The notes under the pieces are model-generated. The model did not search any database and had not been told where the DNA came from. It saw only the letters and a list, made by a program, of their open reading frames with translations. Positions 33,901 to 45,631 of a stretch of 64,000 bases of DNA are shown one piece after another (the stretch's first letter is position 1; the number at the start of each line of letters is the position of its first letter). The DNA is taken from contig WUJK01000003.1 of the NCBI GenBank assembly GCA_011317545.1, positions 4,092,001-4,156,000 on the forward strand, written 5' to 3'. Made by a program: the position numbers and the translations under genes. The stretch comes from Coniella vitis. Taxonomy: Eukaryota > Ascomycota > Sordariomycetes > Diaporthales > Schizoparmaceae.

Positions 33901-36900
33901 CGTGAGTAATGACGTGCTAGGCCGACGAGCATCACAAAGGGAATTCTATTAAAGGAATGCAAGGGGATGGGACAATGTCTCGACATGTTGGTCGAGGGAT
34001 TGTGTTGCACCAAAACGGTGAGCTAGTGCCACTCATCATCCATAATGTGCAACGCGGGGGTAAGCGTGGTGTGTACACAGTAAGCGGTGGCGCCCACGGA
34101 ATATTGATGATGAAGGGACTTTGGTAAACACGGGCAATCGGCTGTTGTCCTTTTCGGTGCAACCTGACGCTGGCACCGATCCCTCACCAGGCTATGTGAA
34201 TGCTGAGTCCAAAGGGTCAGGGACACTACTATCGAGCGATGGAACGGGTGCGAATGCGACATTAGCCACGCGCAAGTTCAGGAAGCAAGAGTGCATATGT
34301 ATGTGACAAATTGGTCATTGTTGAAGCACTTTGCTGGTGCAAAAATTGGTATATCTTGTCCAGTTGGTATCCGACAGATGTACGTCCCGGTACACTCGCA
34401 AATTGCCTGACTGAAGGCATCCGCAGGCTATGGCATGCATCATATATAATATGGTTTTGAGTCCGAGGCTGCGCACAAGCCGGAAAGTCGCGACCAGGCA
34501 TGCAAATGCCCAAAGAGAACAAGAGCCGCTGATCAGGCGCGAATAAACTCGGGACGAATTAGGAGGAGCACTGGAGACTGTGCATGGCACCAGGTAAACT
34601 TGCGCACCGCTTCGAGATTTCAGGACGTAGGCTCATTCATGTCGAGTGACGACTGCTGGCCTGGGACAGCAATTAATGGTGGCCGGGTTGGCCGGCATAC
34701 TACGTAGCATGTAGTGGCATAACAAGGCGTGCAGCAAGCAGAACTGCCGCAGTCGCCAGGCTGAAGATGATGGTGTCCAGCGCCATTCAGGAGAATGTGA
34801 AGCTGCACGTCGACTAGCGTCGTGCAGCTCATGGCGTGTGTTCATTGGTGGTTTGCGGGGCTTCCATGCCCCACCTGAGTTTGTGGGCAAGATCAAATGG
34901 CTGTCTCCTCGCTGCTGAGTTGGTACAGTTGCATGTCTGTACAAAGTACGTGCATCACGTCAGTATTTGAGCAAGCACACTACTATGTAGGAGCTAGGTG
35001 CCGTGTCAGAAAAAGGAGCTGTTGAGACCTAGCGAGGGTTCCGGTATCTGTGCCTCGATCCCAGGATCCAAAGAAACTGCAGGCTGCAGATCTTGTGGAT
35101 GCGTCCCACGGGGGATGCAAAAAGAAGGACGTGGTTTGAGCCAACGATAGCCACTTACAGGTTCATATGCCCTGGTGCATTCCAGCCACCGTCTCAAAAG
35201 CCCATTGGACGAAGGGCTGAATTGATAAGTCGTGTACAATACTATGTAGTATGGCACATGCAAGTCTGATGCTCAGGTCGACCCCGGGCGTAACTTGAGA
35301 AATTGTACATGGTACGGTATGAGCATGTTGTGCGACGGCAGGGTCATGCAAACGTGGTGTCTTTTCGAGCAGGAATCAGCCAATACGTGGTTTGACTGCG
35401 AATAGCCCGCGGTTGCAGTCCAGGGTGCGTGGTGTCCCGAGGCTTGTTGGTTGTTGCACGCAAATGGGTACATAGTACATTGTAGCGTTGTCGTTGCGGT
35501 ATGCGTGCTGTGCTTTGCCGTAGTGTGCCGTGCCAGCCAGAGCCCATGTGACGATTACAAAATTTTGAGACCAAATTAAACACAACAGCTTGAACGTAGC
35601 CAGTTACCATCGTGCCATGGCATCGTGCGTTCTGCATGTCGGGCGTGGACGAGGGATTCTGTCGCTTCAGATTAGCAGGGAGGCTTTGTCGAGCACAGCC
35701 ACAGCGCTGAAGGGGAAATGTCCATCAACGAACAGACGACTTGGTTGTTGGAGAGATGTGACAAGTCAAGCGTTCAGTCATGCCCAGGTGAAGGAGAGGC
35801 CTGCAGAAAGGCCAGGACGGAAATATCAAGCAGCCACGCCTCCGAGAGGGGCGGCCACAGGCACCCCCGCCTTGCCATCATCATCTTCTTGACGGTGCAT
35901 AGAGAAGTTAAGCAAGTAGAACGAGTTCGTGGCCAAGTGAGAGCTGGCAGGCTGGTAAAGGCGGCACTCAAGAGGACTTGGCAGTGTGGAAACAAGCGCG
36001 ATCTCTCGAGCACGGCGCCTGTATCATACGGTGGACGATGCTTTGGTGTGCTGGGTTGAGTTGTGCGGGCCAGGCTGGCAGTTTCAAGTCGAGAGGACCA
36101 AAAAAGCCACCTGATGTGCAAAGAAAACGCTGGAGAGGCGCGCTTGGCTCTGGGTTGTGCAAATCCCATCTCGCACTCCATGGGCAGGAGCCATGAACCG
36201 TCATTGCTCCTGGTGAATAGAGGCAGGAACGGCGGAAGGGTGGGCTTGGCGCACGTCTGCAGTACTTGCAATATGCATGCGGGCTCCCAGCAGTGGTAAG
36301 TAGAGAATACTTGGAGCGACCCTCCAATTGCTCCGGCGCAGAACTTCCAGACTCCCTGGGATGAACCCGGCGCCGCCGCAAGCCCCGCTGCCAGTCCCTT
36401 TCGAGGCCTTGATACTTCAGATACCCACCCATCGGAAACAACCCCAGCAGAGACTGCTGTAGTAGTAGTACCATAGTATTGGTTTGGATTACTCGTACTC
36501 ATTCTGTACTCTGTAGTAGATCCCCGATTTTCCGAGATCTGCGTCTCAAAGAGGCTTATCTAGAGGATAACAGGCCAGTGCGTGATAGAAGTTGCATCGA
36601 GTGCTGTGAGCTGTCTTTGCAATCCCCAGTGCCTTGGGGGGGAGGGCTTCAGCAGAGACTGTGATGGCTTTGAAGGCTGGAGGACAGTGCCGAAGTGCTT
36701 CCCAGGTCATGGGCCAAAACTTTTTTTCGACCCCAACATTGTCTTTATTTTTGTCGTCAGTTGAAATGCTCTCCTGCGCAATCCAACGTCAACCCACCGA
36801 ATCCCCAACAGTCTGTTAATCTTCTGGACAGTTCGTTAGTACGCTCATATCGCCGACCTCTGTGATTCTGCCCATCTGGATGCTCAACACGTAAACTGGC

Positions 36901-37879
36901 GGGCCTTGCTTCAGTTTTGCATCACTTGACGCTGCTCGCCTGGGACAGTTGAAGCCCCCGTCCTATCACAGGCCGAGCTCTGTGACTCTCTCCTTGGGGG
37001 CTGCAGGGGGCTTGTACAGTGCATCACAGCACTAATCCAGCACGGTAGCGTCATCAAGAGGAGGCAGATGTCGAGTGCAGCAGCGCTGACGCTCCTTGTG
37101 TACTTCATAGTATGTACAGCGAGTACCAGTACCAGGGCCATTCCACGGGTCCCCAGCACCCCTGCGACCTATAGTAAAAGCCAGTGAGCTGCCAGTGCAG
37201 CCAAGCCTTGCTGCTCTGTTGTCTCCCCACTGGCCACTCACAGTGCTTGGGCTACTGTACGCTACTATACTACGAATGTACTTCTACGTAACTAAGCAAG
37301 GTACTTAGGTACACACCTGCAACAGCATCAATCCATTTTGCACCTACAACTCTCCACTAAAAACTTGGCCAAGCCTGCAGCCCAACCTCAGTTCCCACCC
37401 AGCCTTCGCCAGATTTAGCGCCTTGGTTCCGCTTGGGGGTTTGGAGTCCAACTTCGCAACGGGGCAGCCCTTCTGAGCCCTGAGCCTTCAGCGGTGCGCC
37501 ATCGCCAAGTAATCCCAGAAGCACACGGCCGCTGTCGTTGCTCCTTCAACCTCTTTGCCGACGCCCACAACGCCGCCGCCGCCGTCTCGACCACCCTCCT
37601 CCCACAGCCCGCACTCTCAACTCCTCTCTCTCGCTGCCTCTCAGGACTACCGCCTTGCAGATTGACGAGCAGAGCACATTGATCCTGGACACCTCGAGGT
37701 ACTGTCCTGTTGACCGTCCTCGACGGCCCATGCGAGGCTGACCCTCCCTCGGTCTTTGTTCTCGCTGGCGTCGGCATCGGCAGCAGCCCTTCGCTCCAGC
37801 CTGCCTCTAGTACTGTCCCCCAAGTTTCCAGCCACGACCGATCCAACTCGACCCAGACTTCGACACGCCTTGACCAGCT

Positions 37880-38423
37880 ATGTCTCGAGTCGCTGTCCGC
37901 TGGTCGATGTAGCCGTTTTCCTGGTCGCCTCACTGGCTGCCACTGCCAGAAAGATCACCAACGGAACATTAGGCATCAGGACCTTGTTGTTGCTCTGCAG
38001 TGTTTATCCGCCCGTCCTTTACTGCGTCTGATGCTAGCAAGTCAAGGCCCTTGTCGGATTCGCCCAACCATTCAAGCCTCCTAGCATTGCGCCCTGTAGC
38101 CAAGGACAACAGCAAGAATAAGCTGGGAACAGAAGAGCAGGAATAACAACAATACCGGCTGCAATAGCAGGAAGGAAACCGACAAGAGGCTTTGACGGCG
38201 CTTTCGGCCGCGGGTCTCGCAACTACGCCTTTACTTCTTCTTACGCCCCGCCTCTTTGTTGATGCGCTGCGATCGTTTACCACTTGTTTTCTGCCATTAC
38301 AAGTCCCAAGTGCCCAGCAAACCCAACAACTTCTCTCCCACCAGCACCAAGTCTACCACGCAACCGCAGATGAGCTCGCCTACTTGCACGTCTCCACGAT
38401 GGACACAGAATCTACCAAGCTAG
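37880..38423 (+). promoter_or_regulatory. Upstream ORFs in the rim15 leader
   Basis: Three upstream ATGs precede the rim15 start. One at 37880 begins a 10-codon ORF ending at 37912. One at 38031 begins a 17-codon ORF ending at about 38084. One at 38262 begins a 53-codon ORF that ends at 38423, overlapping the rim15 start at 38399 in another frame. If the transcript begins upstream of them and no leader intron removes them, they should reduce rim15 translation. The transcription start is not known from sequence alone. Confidence 0.4.
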
Positions 38424-41400
38424 CCCCGCCGGCGGTGACCTCGCTGCGTGGTCAGACAGCCGGCATAATGGAGAGGACTCTGAGCCAGGATATCCGCGAA
38501 GAGGGCAAAGAACTCAAGGAAGCCGCAGAAAAGACGCTCAACGTCATTGTCGACATCAACCTTAACGGTACCGTACGATGGGTCAGCCCTTCTTGGGTCG
38601 ACGTAATCGGCACGTCGCCCGATGATGTCCAAGGCAAACCCATTTCGGACGTTGTCGTCAGCGAGCCTACCACTATCTTTACAGACGTTGTTGACTCGAT
38701 GAAAGGCGACGACTCGCGCAGTCAGTTTATTCGATTCTCGGCTCGGCTGGGTCCGAAGTCTAGGCTACTTGTACCTAACGATGGCTCTTTGGATGCGCAA
38801 AACGTGGGGAATTTCGAGGCTAGCACGCAGACAGCCACGGTACCAGATGCATCGCCATCAGCCGAACTAGGGATCAATTCCTACGCATTGGGTCAAATTG
38901 TTGATTTGGAGGCACAGGGCATCATGGTTCATGATACTGGTGGTGAAAGCCACGTAAGTTCCACCTTGTCTGCCACGTTATCCAACAAAATTCCATATCT
39001 CTAATCTTTCCTTCTTGTATTAGGCCATGTGGATGCTTCGCCCCTGGGTTGCTCCTCGCGAGGTCAAAATAGGCTTGGATTCTGAACTGGTCGATTCCCT
39101 CGGATCCGGAGCCGAGGTGCTGGCTAGCTACCTGACCCATTTGGCCGAGACTGGTAGCGACGACACCATCGAACAAGCAGCGCCAGCAACTCTTCTATGC
39201 CGAATTTGTGAGCGCCAGATACCTTGTTGGTGGTTCGAAAAACATACCGACCTGTGCCTACAGGAACATCAGGCTGAGATGGAAGTGCAGATGGCGCAAG
39301 AAGCCTTGGCTGAGCATCGACATGCTATTGTCAAGGTTCTCGATGCGCTCGAAGCACGAAAGAGCCGTTCTCTTGCGGGTGAGCAGGCGACGCTGCCCGC
39401 GGCCGAATATAAAGGCATGGCCATTGGACCTCCCCCGTCGAGTTCCTCATCCCCCGGGGCTGGCTCCCCCACTGCCAGCAATGCCCGCTCCCGTGATCGA
39501 TCTGGCGGGTTTGGCCACGCAAGAGCCAGGTCCTTTGCGGTTCGAAGACCCCAGGCCAGAATTGTCGAATTGTTGCTTGATCTCTGCGATACAGCCATGG
39601 AGATCAGCACTCCAGCAATCAAAGACGCTTCGGCGCAAGGGCCCGGCGAGTTTCGTACCCAATCGCCGCAATCCGAATCTCGCATATCACAAGTCCTCCA
39701 ATGGCAATCCCCGAGCACCAATACTTTGGAGCAAGAACAAGGCTTGGCCCTTTTGTGCGCCGATACCGAGAGGATTGCCAAGACCAAGGTTGACGCGGTT
39801 TTCCGCCATCGCAAAGTCATTGAATATGCAGAGCGGATCCGTGTCGAATTCGCCATCAAAGTGCAAGAATGCATCGACGATGCGATGCAACGCGCAGCTC
39901 GTATCGCTGCTGGTAACATGAGTGATTCAGCAGACTCTGATATCGGAGCTGGAGATGATGCTGCAGATGACAGCGAAGTGACCCCTCCGCTCGATGATCT
40001 TCCCGACGAAGAGGGCATTTTCCCTGGCTCTTTTGACAATGGCCGATCCCTTGCTCTCGCTTTGGAAAGGGCCAACTTGGGAGACGATCCAGACAAGCGG
40101 CGGCTGCCATCAGCTATTGGTTCGACCAGGTCCAGCAGCCCTAAAGAATGTCCTACACCCCGTTCGCACCATGGAATAGCAAGTATCTTAGGACAAGGCG
40201 CGCGAGAATCCAGACGAGAATCCATGTTACTCGAAAGCGACGCGGCAGAAAGCGAAGGTAGTGTCAGGTCGTCCTCGATAGCTTCGCGGCCGCCTCCACG
40301 GACCGAATCGCCAATATCCGACTTCGGAGACTTGAGAAGACAAGCAAGCTCTCGCAACCGCCGAAGTTGGATTTTACCTGGTGCCATTTCCCCCATAAGA
40401 CAAGAATCGCCTTCCAGAAACTCGGCCTCCCAGCAACCCGCCTCGCCGCTGCGGATCATTAAACCTCGCAGCACTGGCGGCTACAATGAGCCACTGGCCT
40501 CACCAGAGCCGTCGCCCAAGCTTGCCAACAGCGAATTCAACTCTCCAATCGCTGCTTCTATTCATCTTAGCAACAGCCATCAACATTATCACCATCCGTA
40601 TGGTACCCAGCAGCAGCAGCAGCAGCAACAACATCATCATCACTACCACCATCACCATAGAAGACAGTCTTCAGCAGCTGTGTCATCTTCAACCGGCGAC
40701 AATGTAAAGCTTCCACCGTCGCCGCGACTAAATGGGGTTATCGCCCAGCCTCTAGCCCGTGCTGTACCTCCGTCCATCAAAGATTTCGAGGTCATCAAGC
40801 CCATCAGCAAAGGCGCTTTTGGTAGCGTTTACCTCTCCAAAAAGAAGACTACAGGGGAGTATTTCGCCATCAAAGTTCTGAAGAAGGCGGACATGGTTGC
40901 CAAGAACCAAGTCACCAATGTCAAAGCCGAGCGAGCCATTATGATGTGGCAGGGCGAAAGCGATTTCGTTGCCAAATTGTACTGGACCTTTTCCAGCAAG
41001 GAATACCTTTACCTGGTCATGGAATATCTCAACGGAGGCGACTGCGCATCGCTGATCAAGGTCCTGGGCGGACTTCCAGAGGACTGGGTCCAAAAGTACT
41101 TGGGGGAGGTCGTCCTGGGCGTTGAGCATCTCCACAGCCGAGGCATCGTTCACCGAGACTTGAAGCCTGACAATCTTCTCATTGACCAGAAAGGGCATCT
41201 GAAGCTGACGGATTTTGGCCTGTCCCGAATGGGTCTTGTTGGTCGACAAAAACGAGCTCTACATGCTGGCGCATCAGAGCCGGCGCCAGACCTCCTCAAG
41301 ACGGGCCCATTCGCCAGGTCGCTCTCTGTTGGATCGTCAGCGTCGCGGTCGACTTCGCTCGATGTGCAAATACCAAATTATCACTCTCCAACCTTGACAC

Positions 41401-44400
41401 CGCAAATGACGCCAAGTGATCTCGGTCTTAGTCTTGGACAGCCATCCTACTTCAGTCTCGGGCCAGCAGCGCAAAACGAACCACGGCGCATTTCAAATAG
41501 TCAACGTAGTGATAGTGGGGGCAGCGACACCTTGGCGCACATGCTTGGGAACTTTTCACTCAATGACACTTTACATGGCTCAGCTGCCCAGGCCATTGCC
41601 TCACCAAACGAAGGCAGCGAAGGCGGCAGCCCTTCTCCTGATCTTGGATCTCATCGACACAGTACAACGCACGGGAGCATCGACCCGGGCAAGGGGACAC
41701 CTCCCGCCGGCATACCTCCACCGAACTGGGCTCTGTTCGATCCCGAGGACAAGAATCGTCGTTTTGTCGGCACACCAGATTACCTAGCTCCTGAGACGAT
41801 TCGAGGCGAGCCTCAGGATGAGACGAGTGATTGGTGGTCAGTCGGATGTATCTTGTACGAGTTTCTTTATGGCTTCCCTCCCTTCCATGCCAATGAGCCT
41901 GAGCAAGTGTTCGCCAATATTCTCGCACGAAAGCTTCAGTGGCCCCCCGAGGAGGAGGATGAAGTATCACCCGAAGCCAAGGACCTCATCAATAAACTAC
42001 TCTGCATAGACCCACGTGAGCGGCTTGGATCGAACAAGGACGAGAAGTTTGCATCAGGCGGAGAAGAAGTCCGCACTCATCCTTGGTTTGATGGTTTGAA
42101 TTGGGAGACTCTGCTCGAAGACGAGGCTCAGTTCGTACCACAGCCCGAGAACCCCGAGGACACCGAGTATTTTGACGCTCGCGGAGCCACCCTCCAAGCG
42201 TTTGCAGAGGAGATGGAGGATCAATTATCTCCGCCCACGACGACATCAACCACAGACTACCCTGATCGCCCGCACGATGCGCTGTCGCGCGTCCGCTCCC
42301 AAGTCAATTCTATGAAGCGAGGCCTCATGCCACTCCATATCCCACCCCACGTCCGAGACCTCAAGAGCAGAAGGTTGAGCGAGCCAATGGTCAATGATGA
42401 CTTTGGCAATTTTGCTTACAAGAACTTACCCGTGCTAGACAAGGCAAACAAGGATATGATCCAGAAGCTGCGCGCCGAGGCACTTGCTGCGCAAAACAAG
42501 TCATCGGCTGCAGTCAGTCCCGGCGGCATGAACCAAGTAACGTCTCCTGGGGGCATGGGGCTTGAAGGAAGCCCTGTCCTCGCCAACCCGGTGCAACGCA
42601 CGCTTTCCAATGCAAAGGCCTCCCAGCGGCCTCAGTCGCCCTCGGGGGTCAGCAATGCACACTCTTCCCCAAGCAGAATCTCGCAACCATCGTCGCCGCT
42701 TTTGGTGTCGTTTATTGCTGGGCAAGAGGGAAGACGTAAGGCTTCAAGCACTTCTTCTAATCTGTCCCAACACAGTGGCTCTGGTAGCTCACTTCAGCCA
42801 GGCAATTTCTTTGACGTGCCACGCGTCCCACCGAGCCTGCAGAAAGCAGCCACGTCGGTGGGTGTCTCGCCAGTCAAGAGTCGGGGATCCGCGCCGCCCC
42901 CGCTCACACTCTCATCGCCGCAGCGATCAATTGCATCGCCTCGCCATGGCAGCGGCTCGTCCTCAACGGCCCGGTCTCGGTCGCTAACTGTTGGCTCTCA
43001 AGATGGCAGTCCTGTCACCGCGGGGGATCTTGCTTCCCACCACATAAACCGCCGCAGCCAAGTCTTTGACATGTCACCTTCATCGTCCGACAATGAAGGG
43101 GAGAAGGCCAATGCAGCGTTTCTCAGAGTACAGAGGCATCGCGAAAGCTCGAGGCGCCTTTCCCAAATCACCTACGATCATCCTGCCTTCCGAGCTCTGG
43201 ATGTGCTTATTTGCGAGGACCACCCCGTGTCTCGCATGGTCATGGAGAAGTTGCTGGAGAAGATGCGGTGCCGCACCATTTCTGCCTCCACTGGTCCTGA
43301 AGCAGTCCGCTATGCCATGAGTGATATCAAGTTTGATATCATTTTCATGGAATTCAAGCTTCCTCAAATCATTGGCGCAGATGTTGCCAAGATGATTCGT
43401 GAGACCAAGCACGCCAACTCGCACACTCCCCTTGTCGCAATCACTGCGTACCTCAAAGAACTCCAGGCACCGCACTACTTCGATTCCTTGATTGAGAAGC
43501 CCATTACTCCATCCAAGCTAACAGAGGTGCTTACACATTTCTGCCAGTGGAGGCCTGCGTCACCCAACCAACCAAAAAGCTCCACCGCCATCACGACGGT
43601 GCCGCCGCCCGCCCCAGCGCACCCTGCGCCGTCGAACTTGAGGCAGGAAAGCTTGAAACTGGAGGACAGCCCTACCAGTGTTACGTCATCTGCTGGCTTT
43701 GCGACTCGCACTGGGAGTAGTTTCCGCGGTTTAAGCCGCGAGGACTCCATTTCTTCTAGTCTGTTTGGCGACTCTGAATCAGTGTCGGCTGATGAAATTG
43801 CTGTGGCACTCAGTCGTAAGGCTACGAATGACTGGGAAGATGGCGGCTTGGGAATCGGCATCCCGCCGGAGAAGCATCTATTGACGAGTGATGCAAGCAA
43901 GGGAACAACGACAGAGGGAGGACGAAGCCTGTCACCCTTGACGCAGCAGGCAAGCGCTCCTAGCAAGATGGAACACGACCTTGCTGGTGCGATTCCAGTT
44001 GCGGCTCCGCAACCACGCAGATCCTTTGACAAGCTGCGAGCCAAGCGAGAACTAATGGAAAAGAGGCGACTTGAGGGTAACACGGGCATTGACTCGGCTG
44101 ACGATGAGGATGATGAGCTTGGGTCCGGTACAGGAGGGAGGTCAGTCGGTGTTGCTAGCCAGGTAACCAGTGCGCCTGCGCCCCAGCCCTCTCCGTCCCC
44201 TTCATCAGCTTTCACATCCATTCCTGCGTCTTCTGCCTCCAGCAAACAACATTATCGCCGCCAATCGGTGCTTCCCTCGTCAAGACTGGGCATTGAAATG
44301 ATGCGTGCGAATAGCCATGACAGCGTCAAGGTGCCTGCGCCAGGCTTTGAGCCAATAAATAGTGGTAAACCATCAGGTGGTCTTTGCTCCTCCAGAACCA

Positions 44401-44897
44401 CCACGCCACGAAGCTCCCGCGACCAATCGCCCATGTCTGGCGCTCCTACGCTCGCACCGCCGGGTGGCGTGCTATCCGACAGCGGGCGGTTGGCGCTCAA
44501 TTCTAGTCCGACTATTCTCAATGATGAGGAAGGTGGGGACAGATCAGTTCTTGTCCACACGCCGCCGCGGATCGAAACGAATAAAGGGTACCATCATTAC
44601 GAGGGCGACGGTTTTATGGAGCATGATGATTACGATAATGATGGCTACGATAACACGGTCGATCTGGACAAAACTCCTCGGAGGCCGGCGGCATCAGCTG
44701 CAAGCCACAATGCAGCAGTGGGGACAATTGAAGAGGAACAATTATTGAAAACGCCTACGGACTCGACCAAACGAAGTCGTTCGCATGGTGACAGAGATCG
44801 TGGCCATGACACCACGCCGCGGGCAGGGGAAAAGACTGCGGACATCATTATTGAGACGACCATGGCAACGCCAACTTCTGAGCATGGTGGTGATTGA
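38399..44897 (+). CDS. rim15: Rim15/Greatwall-family nutrient-responsive protein kinase
   Basis: Two exons (38399-38953 and 39024-44897) encode 2142 residues. Rim15 is an AGC-type kinase held back by TOR and PKA signalling. When nutrients run out it phosphorylates endosulfine (Igo) proteins to inhibit PP2A-B55. A PAS-like domain lies at about 45-118. A C2HC zinc finger has C244, C247, H259 and C263. The kinase domain runs from about 772 to 1204, with HRD D897, DFG D915 and APE E1109. About 160 extra residues lie between DFG and APE, the inserted activation segment typical of the Greatwall family. A receiver domain lies at about 1576-1693, where the usual phospho-acceptor Asp is Glu1628 in FMEFKLP. 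PolyQ and polyH runs lie just before the kinase domain. Upstream the frame is open only by non-ATG codons. The tail is Ser/Pro-rich. Confidence 0.95.
40608..40662 (+). repeat. CAG/CAA then CAT/CAC repeat coding polyQ-polyH
   Basis: A trinucleotide-rich stretch inside rim15 that encodes consecutive Gln followed by a His-rich segment, located before the kinase domain and outside any folded domain. Confidence 0.85.
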
Positions 44898-45591
44898 TGG
44901 GTGGACGGTTACCCCCCATTAGACCTTGCCGTCATTTTTCTTCAAGTTAGGGCCTACGACACGCACATTCTTCTCCAGATCCTCCTTCTCTTCTTCTTTC
45001 ATCAAGTCCATTGGGGTCAAATCGAGCTATCATCCATACAAGCGGCTGCTGCATAGAATTACCGGTCGTTTATGTTGGGTTCGGTTTATCTTTGACTTCT
45101 TTACACATTGAGAGTGTTTTGCACTCTCACCTATCTTTCTTTTGTGCCTTTTCCCTTGTGAGTTTAGCATGCTAAAAACAATGATACTTAAGACAGGAAA
45201 GGGCGGGAGGGCGGTACTCTTTTCTCTTATTTTTTTCCCCTTGAAAAAGCGTGGCGTTTCATTCAATCCGCTTGGTGTTATTTCTTCTTTTTGGTACGGT
45301 TACTGGATTGAATTCGGAGGCTTGAAAGGGTGGAAAGAATGGAGGGAATGGTTTGGCGGTGCATAGTTTACATGATGGGTTCTGGGACACAAACAGGGAG
45401 AAGTGGAGTGGATATGGATATTCTCAGACAGGCAGGCCGGCAGGCAAAACGCACCAAAGAGACAGAGAGATGATGCATCCTTGTGCAACCTACTGGAGTA
45501 CCTCATTGGTGCTCTCCATAAAACAAACCATGGGAACATTGCAGAACAGAGCAGAGCAGAGCAAGGAAACGCAAAGCAAAGAACTGAGAAA

Positions 45592-45631
45592 GGGGGGGGG
45601 GGGGGGAAGGAAAATATGGGACCCCCCCCCC
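45592..45631. repeat. G15 ... C10 inverted homopolymer pair
   Basis: G15 (45592-45606) and C10 (45622-45631) separated by 15 nt. The two runs can pair into a hairpin in RNA or single-stranded DNA. It lies about 700 bp after the rim15 stop. Confidence 0.8.

Larger units (their letters stand above)
29328..38398. other. 9-kb region without a recognised gene
   Basis: This is the largest gap in the window. Every open frame I examined was short, had no known motif and no plausible splicing partner. It contains several G or C homopolymers (30142-30152, 30408-30418, 30564-30577, 31287-31298), a GGCT repeat (about 30938-30963) and scattered GTAC palindromes (34690-34710, 35235-35255, 35466-35480, 36461-36480, 37105-37130, 37256-37312). 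From about 37.4 kb it becomes pyrimidine-rich and carries upstream ATGs, consistent with a long rim15 leader. The remainder could hold a non-coding RNA or a lineage-specific gene I cannot see. Confidence 0.5.

Noticed and set aside
35774..36502. 242-codon minus-strand ATG frame in the gene-poor region
   Set aside because: There is no known motif or splice partner, and its N-terminal Thr run comes from a GTACTACTAC repeat. It is kept as part of a finding but not annotated as a gene.
39269..40474. 401-codon open frame on the minus strand
   Set aside because: It is a mirror of the Ser/Pro-rich part of rim15; the + frame is continuous with the PAS, zinc-finger and kinase regions.
43475..44245. 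256-codon open frame on the minus strand
   Set aside because: Antisense to the rim15 C-terminal region, with low-complexity Ser-rich content and no domain.
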